Assembly (NCBI RefSeq): GCF_963678635.1
Contig: NC_087065.1
Coordinates: 26,433,254 to 26,497,253 of the forward strand
Direction of reading: 5' to 3'
DNA length: 64,000 nt
DNA from: Symsagittifera roscoffensis
Lineage: Eukaryota > Xenacoelomorpha > Acoela > Convolutidae
The position numbers and the translations under genes are program-made. The notes under the pieces were generated by a model. That model did no database searches and was not told where the DNA came from. It worked only from the letters and a program-made list of their open reading frames with translations. The first letter of the stretch is position 1; the number at the start of each line of letters is the position of its first letter. Below, one piece after another: positions 13,882 to 22,700 of this stretch.

Positions 13882-15702
13882 TTATATAGATGTAAGAATG
13901 AGTGCAGTGGTAATAAAGGCTAAAAACGTTAAAACTGGTGAGAAACTCATGTATTCTAAAATTTCGTCTCATCCAGTCTGTAAATCAAAAACTCAGGCCA
14001 AATTTTCTCGATTCGAACGCAAATCACTATTTATAACGCAAATATTTATAATATTGTGCATGCCATTAGCGCACGAATTGAAAACTCAACAAAAGTCAAG
14101 TTCCCAATTTTGAAACAACACAACTTTTAAATTTGAACTCAAAACGCAATGCAACTAATTTGTCTGAATCTTATGACTGTCTTAAAAAGTAAACGCTTAG
14201 TATTAGATAGCACCTTTTTTCTAAACGTTCTAATTTCTTTTTTCTTCTGTTTCTCTAAATAATTCATAACTGCCTCGTTCTAGATAATTTAACCTTTCCG
14301 TTTCCCCTAGTCTTAAGGATTTTGCCAGGTACCTGCACAAAGACGGGGACAAATATGATACCACATAGGACCCCTGCGTTTTTCAAGATGGTCAAAATTT
14401 TCAAGGAGAAAAAACACTGGTTAAAAGATGGTGTTCTAAAATAGTGACTATTTCTCTTTCAGAAATTCGTGAGCTGACAATAACTAGGCAAGTACCCAAT
14501 AGTCCAAAACCTTAAAGCAAGCTAGAAAACTTCCATTTTGCAAAAAGTACGGTTTGGTCGCGAACGCGTCCCCCTGGGCATTTTGAAACAAAAGCAAGCG
14601 TCAAATAACTACGCTAAAAGGGCAATGGTACTAGAATAATTGACGTTTCATGATAAAAACACTCAAATTCTTACAGTTTTTGTATATGTTGTTCAATGGA
14701 GAAATTTCTAGATCGCGCTAAAAAGACAGCTGCTCTCGGTGTAAACAGATTTCAACAATTTGTGTTCAAGATAATACTGAGTTTAATATTATATCACATT
14801 ATCAAAAACGAACCCTATCCTCTAGATCATCAAAAATACGTCATTGGAGAGGGTGTTGTATTGCTAAATATTTCAAAGTCTTTACAGGCGTTTTCACAAC
14901 TTTCTTACTAACGAAAAGAAAATGGTAATTCCGACCGCAATTGACTTCGTCTTGCGCAGGTCGTATAATTCGGTTTTATACGTACCTCTCAGTTTTGATT
15001 TCTGGTCGGCTGAGGATGTCAAGGCGGCGCTGTTTGGCATAGAAGGCGCCACCTGGGGCAAGACACTGCTCGTATGACTCATGTTATTATTGCTCACAAC
15101 TACATTCGACACTGGAGTGCACGATTCAGTTGTCACGTGGGATGACCGACTCGAAATCGGTTCGAGATTGTTCTCGTCTGAGTACACATTGGCATTCGGA
15201 TGTCCAGTTGGTAAACAGAAGTTGGCGTTATTGTTGTTATTTGAGTTGATATCGGAAGAATTAAACTGCTGTTGCTGCATTTGATTCATTTTTTGTACGA
15301 CTAAGTTATTGATTTCAGCTTTTTTAATTATAATTATGTTCTTTAAATATAAAAGTCAACCGTTTAATTTTCTATTTAATTAAAAACGATATTGTTGTTA
15401 TCTACTCTTGTTCTTTTAAGGAGCCTCATAAAAAATTATCCTTCCCACGAAATTTGGGACAAATGTATCTATTAATATTTGAGAAAAGCCACAACAAAAG
15501 GCAGTCTACAAATCAAAGTTAATACAATACCTACAAAATAATGACCTTGCGGAAAACTAATTGAAAAATTTTAATAAGCACTGCAATATATGATATAGCT
15601 TAAACATGAAAAAATTCTTTCGTTAAACATGCAAAATTATTATGCTTAAACATAGAAGATAGCTGTCACTCGCATTTAAATATAGTATAGATAGATATAG
15701 AT

Positions 15703-15734
<32 letters not shown>

Positions 15735-15735
15735 G

Positions 15736-15792
<57 letters not shown>

Positions 15793-17963
15793 TTAGATAG
15801 ATGTAAGAATGAGTGCAGTGGTAATAAAGGCTAAAAACGTTAAAACTGGTGAGAAACTCATGTATTCTAAAATTTCGTCTCATCCAGTCTGTAAATCAAA
15901 AACTCAGGCCAAATTTTCTCGATTCGAACGCAAATCACTATTTATAACGCAAATATTTATAATATTGTGCATGCCATTAGCGCACGAATTGAAAACTCAA
16001 CAAAAGTCAAGTTCCCAATTTTGAAACAACACAACTTTTAAATTTGAACTCAAAACGCAATGCAACTAATTTGTCTGAATCTTATGACTGTCTTAAAAAG
16101 TAAACGCTTAGTATTAGATAGCACCTTTTTTCTAAACGTTCTAATTTCTTTTTTCTTCTGTTTCTCTAAATAATTCATAACTGCCTCGTTCTAGATAATT
16201 TAACCTTTCCGTTTCCCCTAGTCTTAAGGATTTTGCCAGGTACCTGCACAAAGCCGGGGACAAATAGGATACCACATAAGACCCCTGCGTTTTTCAAGAT
16301 GGTCAAAATTTTCAAGGAGAAAAAACACTGGTTAAAAGATGGTGTTCTAAAATAGTGACTATTTCTCTTTCAGAAATTCGTGAGCTGACAATAACTAGGC
16401 AAGTACCCAATAGTCCAAAACCTTAAAGCAAGCTAGAAAACTTCCATTTTGCAAAAAGTACGGTTTGGTCGCGAACGCGTCCCCCTGGGCATTTTGAAAC
16501 AAAAGCAAGCGTCAAATAACTACGCTAAAAGGGCAATGGTACTAGAATAATTGACGTTTCATGATAAAAACACTCAAATTCTTACAGTTTTTGTATATGT
16601 TGTTCAATGGAGAAATTTCTAGATCGCGCTAAAAAGACAGCTGCTCTCGGTGTAAACAGATTTCAACAATTTGTGTTCAAGATAATACTGAGTTTAATAT
16701 TATATCACATTATCAAAAACGAACCCTATCCTCTAGATCATCAAAAATACGTCATTGGAGAGGGTGTTGTATTGCTAAATATTTCAAAGTCTTTACAGGC
16801 GTTTTCACAACTTTCTTACCAACGAAAAGAAAATGGTAATTCCGACCGCAATTGACTTCGTCTTGCGCAGGTCGTATAATTCGGTTTTATACGTACCTCT
16901 CAGTTTTGATTTCTGGTCGGCTGAGGATGTCAAGGCGGCGCTGTTTGGCATAGAAGGCGCCACCTGGGGCAAGACACTGCTCGTATGACTCATGTTATTA
17001 TTGCTCACAACTACATTCGACACTGGAGTGCACGATTCAGTTGTCACGTGGGCTGACCGACTCGAAATCGGTTCGAGATTGTTCTCGTCTGAGTACACAT
17101 TGGCATTCGGATGTCCAGTTGGTAAACAGAAGTTGGCGTTATTGTTGTTATTTGAGTTGATATCGGAAGAATTAAACTGCTGTTGCTGCATTTGATTCAT
17201 TTTTTGTACGACTAAAAAGTTATTGATTTCAGCTTTTTTAATTATAATTATGTTCTTTAAATATAAATGTCAACCGTTTAATTTTCCATTTAATTAAAAA
17301 CGATATTGTTGTTATCTACTCTTGTTCTTTTAAGGAGCCTCATAAAAAATTATCCTTCCCACGAAATTTGGGACAAATGTATCTATTAATATTTGATAAA
17401 AGCCACAACAAAAGGCAGTCTACAAATCAAAGTTAATACAATACCTTCAAATTGAGGACATTTCAAAGTAAGTTGGTATCTTCAAAATATCCTATTTCGC
17501 CACCTATTCGTTCGAAGTAAAGCAACTCATTGATACTGTTATGTAATACAAACAACAAATACTTACGTCTCGTGTTTTCACTTTGCAGTCTTTGATTCTC
17601 TTGCGTCAAATTCTGAAACTCCGCTTCTATCCTCGAGAACAATGACTGCAAAATAGGCGATACAGAAGTCAACGAGTCCACGGCTGACAGGAACGGAAAA
17701 GCCGGAGGAACTGTCGGAGATCCCGTTACCCGCATCATACCCCGCAAATTCCCCATACCCCCAATTCTGTCTTGGTTGATATGTGAAGATGCCAACGGTA
17801 TTGTCATTTGGAGTGATTCTCTGGCAGCAGAAGTTAAGTTAGCTGAAGCCGAAATGGGTAGTTGTGCTTGATAATTAGATGGCCCCGCTGAGCTATTGTC
17901 AGAAGTGAAAAGGTTCGTACTTGAGTCCAGAAGATGCTCGCTGACGTCATTCGAGGTAGACAT
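297..17963 (-). CDS. WDR37: WDR37 orthologue (WD repeat protein 37), 8 coding exons with exon 2 triplicated
   Basis: Joining the minus-strand exons at 17567-17963, one copy of exon 2 (16897-17211, 14986-15300 or 13055-13369), 6490-6726, 2904-3122, 1836-2195, 1333-1630, 848-1069 and 297-519 gives an open frame of 2271 nt (756 aa); phases agree at every junction. The order matches vertebrate WDR37: an N-terminal IEAEF/ENQRL helix, a KL-x-TK...KIVSTFK segment, then WD40 blades ([69 protein letters not shown]). WDR37 is a beta-propeller adaptor known to bind PACS proteins in vertebrates. The protein is longer than the ~494 aa human form because of a Ser/Asn-rich N-terminus, the exon 2 insert and a disordered tail. 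The start is firm: a TAA codon immediately precedes the ATG. The number of exon 2 copies used is unknown; no transcript evidence is available here. Confidence 0.88.
848..1069 (-). CDS. WDR37: WDR37 exon 7 (sixth blade)
   Basis: 222 nt, acceptor cttttcaag, donor gtcagt. Encodes [10 protein letters not shown]...[14 protein letters not shown], matching human SAINRINV...ALPHDNRQVRIF, followed by an Arg/Ser-rich stretch ([14 protein letters not shown]) like the LARLPRSSRQG linker. Phase 2 at both ends. Confidence 0.84.
1333..1630 (-). CDS. WDR37: WDR37 exon 6 (two WD blades)
   Basis: 298 nt, acceptor gcatttaag (a weak pyrimidine tract), donor gtatgg. Encodes [10 protein letters not shown]...[13 protein letters not shown] and [11 protein letters not shown]...[20 protein letters not shown]; the last part closely follows the human VKVWDLKNMRSPI strand. 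Ends in phase 2. Confidence 0.87.
1836..2195 (-). CDS. WDR37: WDR37 exon 5 (acidic loop and third blade)
   Basis: 360 nt, acceptor ttgtttacag, donor gtttgt. Starts with a disordered acidic loop ([12 protein letters not shown]), equivalent to the SGEDEVE loop in vertebrate WDR37, then a WD unit containing [20 protein letters not shown], like the human VTASWDRTANLYDVETSE strand. Phase 1 at both ends. Confidence 0.83.
2346..2690 (+). repeat. Dispersed intronic repeat family R1, copy 1 (interrupted)
   Basis: Shares AATTTGAGAAAACTGGATCAA, then AAATCAGAAAATTAAATTCC and GAAGTCGATCA(C)G with copies near 5085, 7064 and 20247. Here the unit is split by a ~182-bp insertion at the CGATCACGTT point. It lies in WDR37 intron 4. 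Confidence 0.6.
2441..2622. mobile_element. Candidate MITE-like insertion inside repeat R1
   Basis: 182 bp sit between TCGATCAAGTT (2430-2440) and TCGATCACGTT (2623-2633), a near-perfect 11-bp direct duplication. The other R1 copies are continuous at this point, so they act as empty sites. Weak subterminal inverted similarity is visible (GGAACCGAAT near the left against GGGACCGAAT read from the right; TTCAGCCAATCA against TTCAACCAATCA). No coding capacity. Confidence 0.45.
2904..3122 (-). CDS. WDR37: WDR37 exon 4 (WD blades 1-2)
   Basis: 219 nt, acceptor tcattttag, donor gtgagt. Encodes DRTVKLW, closing blade 1, and [18 protein letters not shown] through [13 protein letters not shown], a full WD40 repeat like the human GHVGSVNSIKFHP...HIWRY segment. 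The end runs into a linker continued by the acidic start of exon 5. Confidence 0.87.
3123..6489 (-). other. WDR37 intron 3 (GC-AG), no gene seen
   Basis: 3.4-kb AT-rich intron with many A-runs. It contains R1 repeat copy 2 near 5085 and short ORFs without recognisable domains. The donor end reads gcaagt and the acceptor ttttag. I see no RNA gene. Confidence 0.6.
5085..5225 (+). repeat. Dispersed repeat R1, copy 2
   Basis: CTCAATTTGAGAAAACAGGA through GAAGTCGATCACGTTTTTC and CTTTACACTTTCACT, aligning with copies at 2346, 7064 and 20247, uninterrupted. Confidence 0.6.
6490..6726 (-). CDS. WDR37: WDR37 exon 3 (first WD blade)
   Basis: 237 nt, acceptor gctgtttcag. Encodes [17 protein letters not shown], matching the conserved pre-propeller helix, then a Gly/Ser linker and the first WD40 strands ([13 protein letters not shown]...DVIASASS). 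The donor is CAG|gcaagt, a GC-AG intron. Using it joins SASS to DRTVKLW of exon 4, restoring the WD signature ASASSDRTVKLW in frame, so the non-canonical site is well supported. Confidence 0.85.
7064..7210 (+). repeat. Dispersed repeat R1, copy 3
   Basis: CTCAATTTGAGAAAACTGAT, AAATCTGAAAATTAAATTCC and GAAGTCGATCACGTTTTTC in the same order as the other copies, followed by the shared CCTTTTCACTT segment. Confidence 0.6.
7580..7905 (+). repeat. Repeat family R2, two units in tandem (period 172 bp)
   Basis: CATATTAAAGCCCTTTCAGT occurs at 7591 and 7763, each followed by TGTGATTC, GTCGAGAAAAA and TTGAAATTTT in order. A diverged copy in opposite orientation lies in the Rab8 intron (20690-20900), so this is a dispersed family and not only a local duplication. 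Confidence 0.6.
9250..11375 (+). repeat. Diverged ~165-bp satellite with two-unit higher-order structure
   Basis: About 13-14 units marked by CGTCATATCTCGAAAACTA, with core ATCTCG near 9261, 9422, 9575, 9755, 9926, 10086, 10251, 10347, 10516, 10686, 10854, 11021, 11186 and 11281. Spacing is 153-180 bp, with two shortened units (~95 bp). From ~9750 two unit types alternate: one ends CAGATTCCAATAACAGGATT, the other CAGAGCCTCACTACAGGGG. It is located within WDR37 intron 2. Confidence 0.85.
11436..11817 (+). repeat. Direct repeat of ~120 bp preceding the exon 2 array
   Basis: The segment at 11436-11555 (GCAATATACGATATAGCTTAA, GTTAAACATGCAAAA) recurs at 11699-11817 and again in each of the other two array units. 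It is more diverged than the array copies, so it predates the triplication. Confidence 0.65.
11816..11963 (+). repeat. GATA microsatellite, array unit 1
   Basis: About 148 bp of TAGA/GATA tetranucleotide with a few GGTA and GATATA interruptions, between conserved flanks CATTTAAATATAGTA and TGTAAGAATGAGTGCAGTGG. Confidence 0.95.
13055..13369 (-). CDS. WDR37: WDR37 exon 2, copy C (nearest exon 3)
   Basis: Third tandem copy of the 315-nt exon, splice sites intact, phase 1 at both ends. It is the last copy before the 6.3-kb intron leading to exon 3, so it may be joined to exon 3 directly. The encoded insert is the same Asn/Gln-rich disordered sequence. Confidence 0.65.
13755..13892 (+). repeat. 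GATA microsatellite, array unit 2
   Basis: About 138 bp of the same tetranucleotide in the same flanks, with one GGTA interruption and a TTTATA near the right edge. Confidence 0.95.
14986..15300 (-). CDS. WDR37: WDR37 exon 2, copy B
   Basis: Second tandem copy of the 315-nt symmetric exon, with the same reading frame, donor (gtacgt) and an acceptor shortened to ataacttag. The protein matches copy C exactly and differs from copy A by one residue. Splice sites are intact, so it can be used with or instead of the other copies; the sequence does not show whether it is transcribed. Confidence 0.65.
15685..15803 (+). repeat. GATA microsatellite, array unit 3
   Basis: About 118 bp, the shortest of the three, sharing the GGTA interruption with unit 2. 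Confidence 0.95.
16897..17211 (-). CDS. WDR37: WDR37 exon 2, copy A (nearest exon 1)
   Basis: 315 nt with acceptor tttttag and donor gtacgt, phase 1 on both sides, so including or skipping it keeps the frame. It encodes a Gln/Asn/Ser-rich disordered stretch ending in ADQKSKLR, which joins VAQRTKTG of exon 3 to rebuild the conserved WDR37 segment before the propeller. It differs from copies B and C by one Ser to Ala change (SAHVTT). Its acceptor carries extra T residues compared with the other copies. Confidence 0.8.
17567..17963 (-). CDS. WDR37: WDR37 exon 1 (N-terminus)
   Basis: Encodes residues 1-132 plus one base (phase 1). The start is low-complexity Ser/Asn/Leu sequence; residues ~108-132 form the short helix ([20 protein letters not shown]) that matches the conserved N-terminal helix of WDR37. 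The donor is a consensus gtaagt whose first base is at 17566. A stop codon abuts the ATG upstream, so this is the first usable Met. Confidence 0.85.
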
Positions 17964-19437
17964 TTAGCTGTCTCTAAGTTTGAATCCACTCACGTTTCAG
18001 CATCCGTCGGTCATTCATCAGGTACATTTAGCCCTTGATGTTGATAACTATCTAACATGATGCACCATTTTTACTGCTTTTTGGGTAAGAAATTAGAAGG
18101 GGATATTTCCAAGAGCTAGAAGCTAATTTTGAACCAAATAATAGAACCAAGCAACATTCGTGTTAGCTAGCATACGAGTCTGGAAAAAAAGGATAAAAAC
18201 AAAACAGTCGAGGTAGAGTGCATTAGAGAAATCGGTGATAGTTTCCTACTTTGAATTATAGATTTCTATCTTTCACTTTTAAAACAAGCTCTACAGTTAC
18301 TTGAATAATATTGAATGGCTAATACGGCGTACGCTACATGTTCTGATGATTACCACTCAGTCTTTATTTCTATTTTGCACGACTATTGGCAAGAATTTGA
18401 TTTTTTTTTGCCTATAGTTATCTTTTGAAAACATTGAGACAAGTTGCAATTAAGCTCATAGCTTTCGTTATTTGAGGATATCTATGCCCTAATTATCTTG
18501 ATCCTTCGATTTCTATTGGGTTAAAAATATCGTAATTAGAAAAATATTAACTGTAAAAACATTGCGTGATAAATAAAACTTTCTAATTCTGAACAAATGG
18601 AAAATGTTCAAATCAAAATAGCTGCTCTTCAATCATTGAGAAGCAGCAAACATACCGCACCTCAAGAAGAGACATGATCTCACTTTGAAAATTAACAAAC
18701 AATCGACAGACTTGAACTACATATACCAAGAAGCATTTTGAACATCCATTTTAATCCAATTCATTTCAGTGCCAGTAGATTCACATTCAACTTCAGTGAC
18801 CTAGCTCAATTGTCCGAAGCTTCACAAAGACTCTTAAGTTTCATATTTTTCAGAAAAACTAAACTCCAGAGTCAAACTCCAATATCCGACATACACCGCT
18901 CAAAAAACTCCAAATTGAGCTTCGGAAAATGGAACAAATACAGCACGACTGATTAGTGCTTATAAACTATTCTATTCATCTGCCAGCATAACAAAGAGAA
19001 GACATGATTAACCAGTGGAGGTCATTCCCGTTGATTTTATCAATTAAGGATATATTAAATAGAGCATGAAATAACTAGCAATTCAAGCGACCGACAAATT
19101 TTGACAAGCAAAGCCTCCTCTCAATTAATCAACACTTGGTATTGATAAGTTACCCACTGACTGAAACTTGGCTTTCAAATTTACTAAATGATAGAAGGCT
19201 TTGGATGAAGCAATCAAAATTAAGTTTCAGTAAAAATCAAGAACTATTTGTTGAAACCATATGAAGAATATAAAATAAGATTAGCATGAAAACTGAAATA
19301 CATGTTGCTTTAATTTTGATCGAATGTGATCAGTTCGGTGCATTTGTCAACAGCGTCTTTCACATTATTACATTACTTTTCTTGTTTCGTTTATCTAACT
19401 TTGTATCTAATTTCCATTCACAATTAACAAGATTTAT
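17964..19437. other. Intergenic region between WDR37 and Rab8, no gene seen
   Basis: 1.47 kb of AT-rich sequence between the WDR37 start and the Rab8 stop. It should contain the WDR37 5' UTR and promoter on the minus strand. I see no TATA box I would trust and no coding or RNA gene. Confidence 0.55.
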
Positions 19438-19438
19438 T
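19433..19438 (-). promoter_or_regulatory. Possible polyadenylation signal AATAAA overlapping the Rab8 stop
   Basis: On the minus strand the stop codon and following bases read TTATAAATAAATC, so AATAAA shares one base with the stop. If used, the 3' UTR would be very short. A chance match in AT-rich sequence is possible. Confidence 0.3.
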
Positions 19439-19776
19439 TATAAAATGTTGCAGAGATTTCTGAAAAACGAGTTGGCATTTTTGGTGCCTGGTACATTTAT
19501 GTTCAGCCCTCCGCCCTTGCCACCAGCCGGTCTTTTGTTTCCGGCTCCGTTCGCGCTCTGGTGGTCCAGGTTCTTTTTATCCTCCTTTGCTTTGATGGCC
19601 TTTGCGAACTCGAAGAAGGCCGTTTCGACGTTGACGCTGTCACGTGCGCTCGTCTCGAAGAACTTGACCCCGTAATTGTCCGCCAGACGCTGTCCCTTTT
19701 CAGTCGTGATTTGTCGCTTGGACTCCATGTCACACTTGTTGCCCAGAATCAATTTTTCTACGTCGGCAGAGGCATG
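19438..19776 (-). CDS. RAB8: Rab8 exon 4
   Basis: Begins [16 protein letters not shown], then [19 protein letters not shown], a Gly/Lys-rich hypervariable tail and the prenylation box CNIL. Stop TAA at 19438-19440. Confidence 0.9.
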   Translation of the reverse strand, partial: HASADVEKLILGNKCDMESKRQITTEKGQRLADNYGVKFFETSARDSVNVETAFFEFAKAIKAKEDKKNLDHQSANGAGNKRPAGGKGGGLNINVPGTKNANSFFRNLCNIL

Positions 19777-22700
19777 CTAAATCACATAGTACAGATAATT
19801 ACGTTTATTTTGAAAATTCAAGGGCGAAAACTTTCAAAAAAAATCAATCAGCCAAGACTCCCGTAAGTTTCAATGATTTACCTCTTCTGTATTTTTGATC
19901 CAGTTGCTGATGTTGTCAAATGAGTCCTGACACGTGACATCATAGACCAAAATGATCCCCATAGCACCCCGATAATAAGCAGTTGTGATGGTTCTGAAGC
20001 GCTCCTGACCAGCAGTGTCCCTGGTAATGAGTTTCTATGTACAATAGAAATAAGAAACGGCAGCACATTTCATTGTACGATACGCAAAACATGGCCAACA
20101 GACAAGAAAGTAGGAAAGGTGTTAAAGAAATCAAAAAACCATTTTCATTTTTTTTTGGAAATTTCGTGTTTGAAGCAGAAAACTACATCAATTTAAGCTG
20201 TATTTTTCAAATTCTTTCTCTTGTATGATTGACTTCGAAAAACTAACCCAACTTGAGAAGACTGGATCAATAGGTTTTTCTTAATCAGCTGTGAATTCCC
20301 AAAAATCCATTTTCAAAACTACAAGTCCATCGCACTTTTTCGCGCAATTTGCACTTTGCTTGGAGAGCGTAGTTTCCGTTTCAATCGGTTATATGAAATA
20401 AAAAATCTTATTTTAAACAAGGATAGTCGGGTGCTGTGCAAGTATCCCAGAATGTTCTGAGATTCTCACAAAAAAAATTTTTTTTCTTTTCTTAGAGCTA
20501 GTGTATTTTTTGTACGTCGTGCGATGAAGCAACTATACAAACGCGAAGAAAGTAGGTGAATTAGGCATAAATGGCTCCAATTGTCTTCAAACAATAAACT
20601 AGTAGCATGAAAGATTGTCGAAAAAAAATGGCATTAAATTTTTAAAAGACTTTAGGAAACTTTTTTTGGCAGAGTAGAGCTAAATACAAGCTAATTTTCA
20701 AATACAACTAACGTTACTCGATTGCTTTACTCGCTCGAAAATAAACGAAAAATCAACAATTTGAAACCGGTTTTTCTCGACGTTTAAAAAATAATTGGAA
20801 TTTTTTTCACTTCAATCGAATCACGACTGAAAGAGCTTAAATATGATATATCTCTCGACCATTTCCGATGATTATTTGTTGTACCTGAGTTTGCGTGGAA
20901 AAAAAACAATCGACAGGCATTAACGAGCTTCCATTTGTGTACAATTTCAACAAAAACCTTGTTTTAAAACACAGGTGGTTAGTCGTCTTTATCTTAATGA
21001 AAACTCATGAGCTATATGTCTACGCCGAAGAGAAGCCGAGCTTTGCACCACTGAAGAAACGGCACCATCGAAGAAAAAGACTCCGAAAAAACAATGAAGA
21101 CGGTTGGAAACGGCTTCATCGAACGAAAATTGAAAATGCCGAAAAAAACATTGAAAGCGAAAATTTCATTCATTGTATCAAAGACAATTCAAAGAGAGAA
21201 AAACCTCAACAAGAAAAACTAAAAAAGACATACGAAGTGGAAAACAGGAGAGAAAACGGGAGAACAAAGAAAAAACAAGACATATGTTTTTATCAACCGA
21301 GCAGCCAAAACCAGTCTACCTGCTCAAGTTCTTGTTAGGGGCTGGGCTTCCATTTCTCACCCTACTATTCCAAAGGCCAGTAGAACAAAATTCAGGCCGA
21401 ACTCACTGTAGCATATGTCACAGAAAGTTCAACATCGACCAATTTAGTGTCTGGTTTCATTTCGGAGGATGGATACACCTTAAATGCCCAACCCTTAAAA
21501 CTATCAATCAAAGGTCACGCTGCTGTTCCGGTGAAAAACTGAACTTATACCAAAAAAGCCCTCTGATTCCTTAAGCAAACCTCAACAACCACCATAACTC
21601 AAACTAGAACACAAACTTAAAGTACTTCAACTCTATGCAAACGGTCTCAGATCTAAATTAGACAATACAATCCATCACATGGCAACAACTGACACGAAAC
21701 TTTCGGCGATACCAGAAGTGTTCCTTACCGATGAACCAAAGACAACAACTGGATACCACATCATCCCACAAAACTGACCATAGAATCGCGTCCAAGGACG
21801 CGGGCTTGCATTCATTATCACGTATGACATCAAGTCTAACAATCTATAACGCCTACACCCAGCCATATGCCAGTAAGAGTCCTGGTTAGTCAACGTCACT
21901 TCAAAACCTACTAACAAAGCGCTCTGTGCTTCTCAAAACTACAACTTGACGCACGCGGTCTAAAACTAGCAGAAGACCTTTACGCATAAGACTTTGTCGT
22001 ACTCAATGAACAGACACCCACACGCAAAGCGAACACCATAATATCATGATTGGCACTTACAACATACTGTGATTAGATCATGTGAATTCGCCAAAGAAAT
22101 CAATAAAACCTTCATGAATTTTAAAAAAATAGATCGGAAAAGTTCCTGATAGAGTGAAAAAGCAATCCGAAAATTATCTTTTTCTATACCAGCGAAGCCA
22201 AGAAAATCTTTCGGAGTGTATGTCTTGAGGCATATCTACATGCCGCGCGGTATCTAGACAAACCTCATTATTGCATTAAGGAGGTGAAGCCGAACATCCC
22301 GAGAGAAGCTCTCTCACTCACAAAAGAAAGGGACAATCTCTAGCAGCATCAACCCAGAAACTCTTAAGCAAGTGAACTCAACAGGGCAACAAGTAAACTC
22401 AGGTCAACCGAAAAAAGACTAGCCAACACAAACGTCAAAAATCCTAGAAACACCCATGAGAACGGACTCATATAAGACACAATAAAATATGCAAAAAATT
22501 CAACCAAAAGTTCACTCCACACTTGCCACAACAGAAAAAAAAGAAAAGAGGCAGTTTTTCTTAGGTCAAACAACTTGATTTGACAAAAAAAATTGTATCC
22601 AAAACGGTCGCAGATCCATCAAGTCCAGTAGGAAAACCCATGCGCTTCATTCTGATAACCTTGCCCCAATCCATCTAAATTTTAATGGGAACAAGTCATC

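Larger units (their letters stand above)
11668..17445 (+). repeat. Tandem triplication containing WDR37 exon 2
   Basis: Three units of ~1.93, 1.93 and 1.91 kb (11668-13603, 13604-15534, 15535-17445) that are nearly identical along their whole length, including introns; length differences come mostly from the GATA microsatellite. Junctions read AATACC-TACAAAATAATG and the left border retains AAAATAATG, consistent with unequal exchange at short homology. Each unit carries one complete exon 2 with both splice sites. Confidence 0.92.

Noticed and set aside
297-17963. Striatin or another WD40 protein as the identity of the minus-strand gene
   Set aside because: Exon-by-exon order, the pre-propeller KIVSTFK segment and [10 protein letters not shown] fit WDR37; no striatin coiled-coil or caveolin-binding segment is seen.
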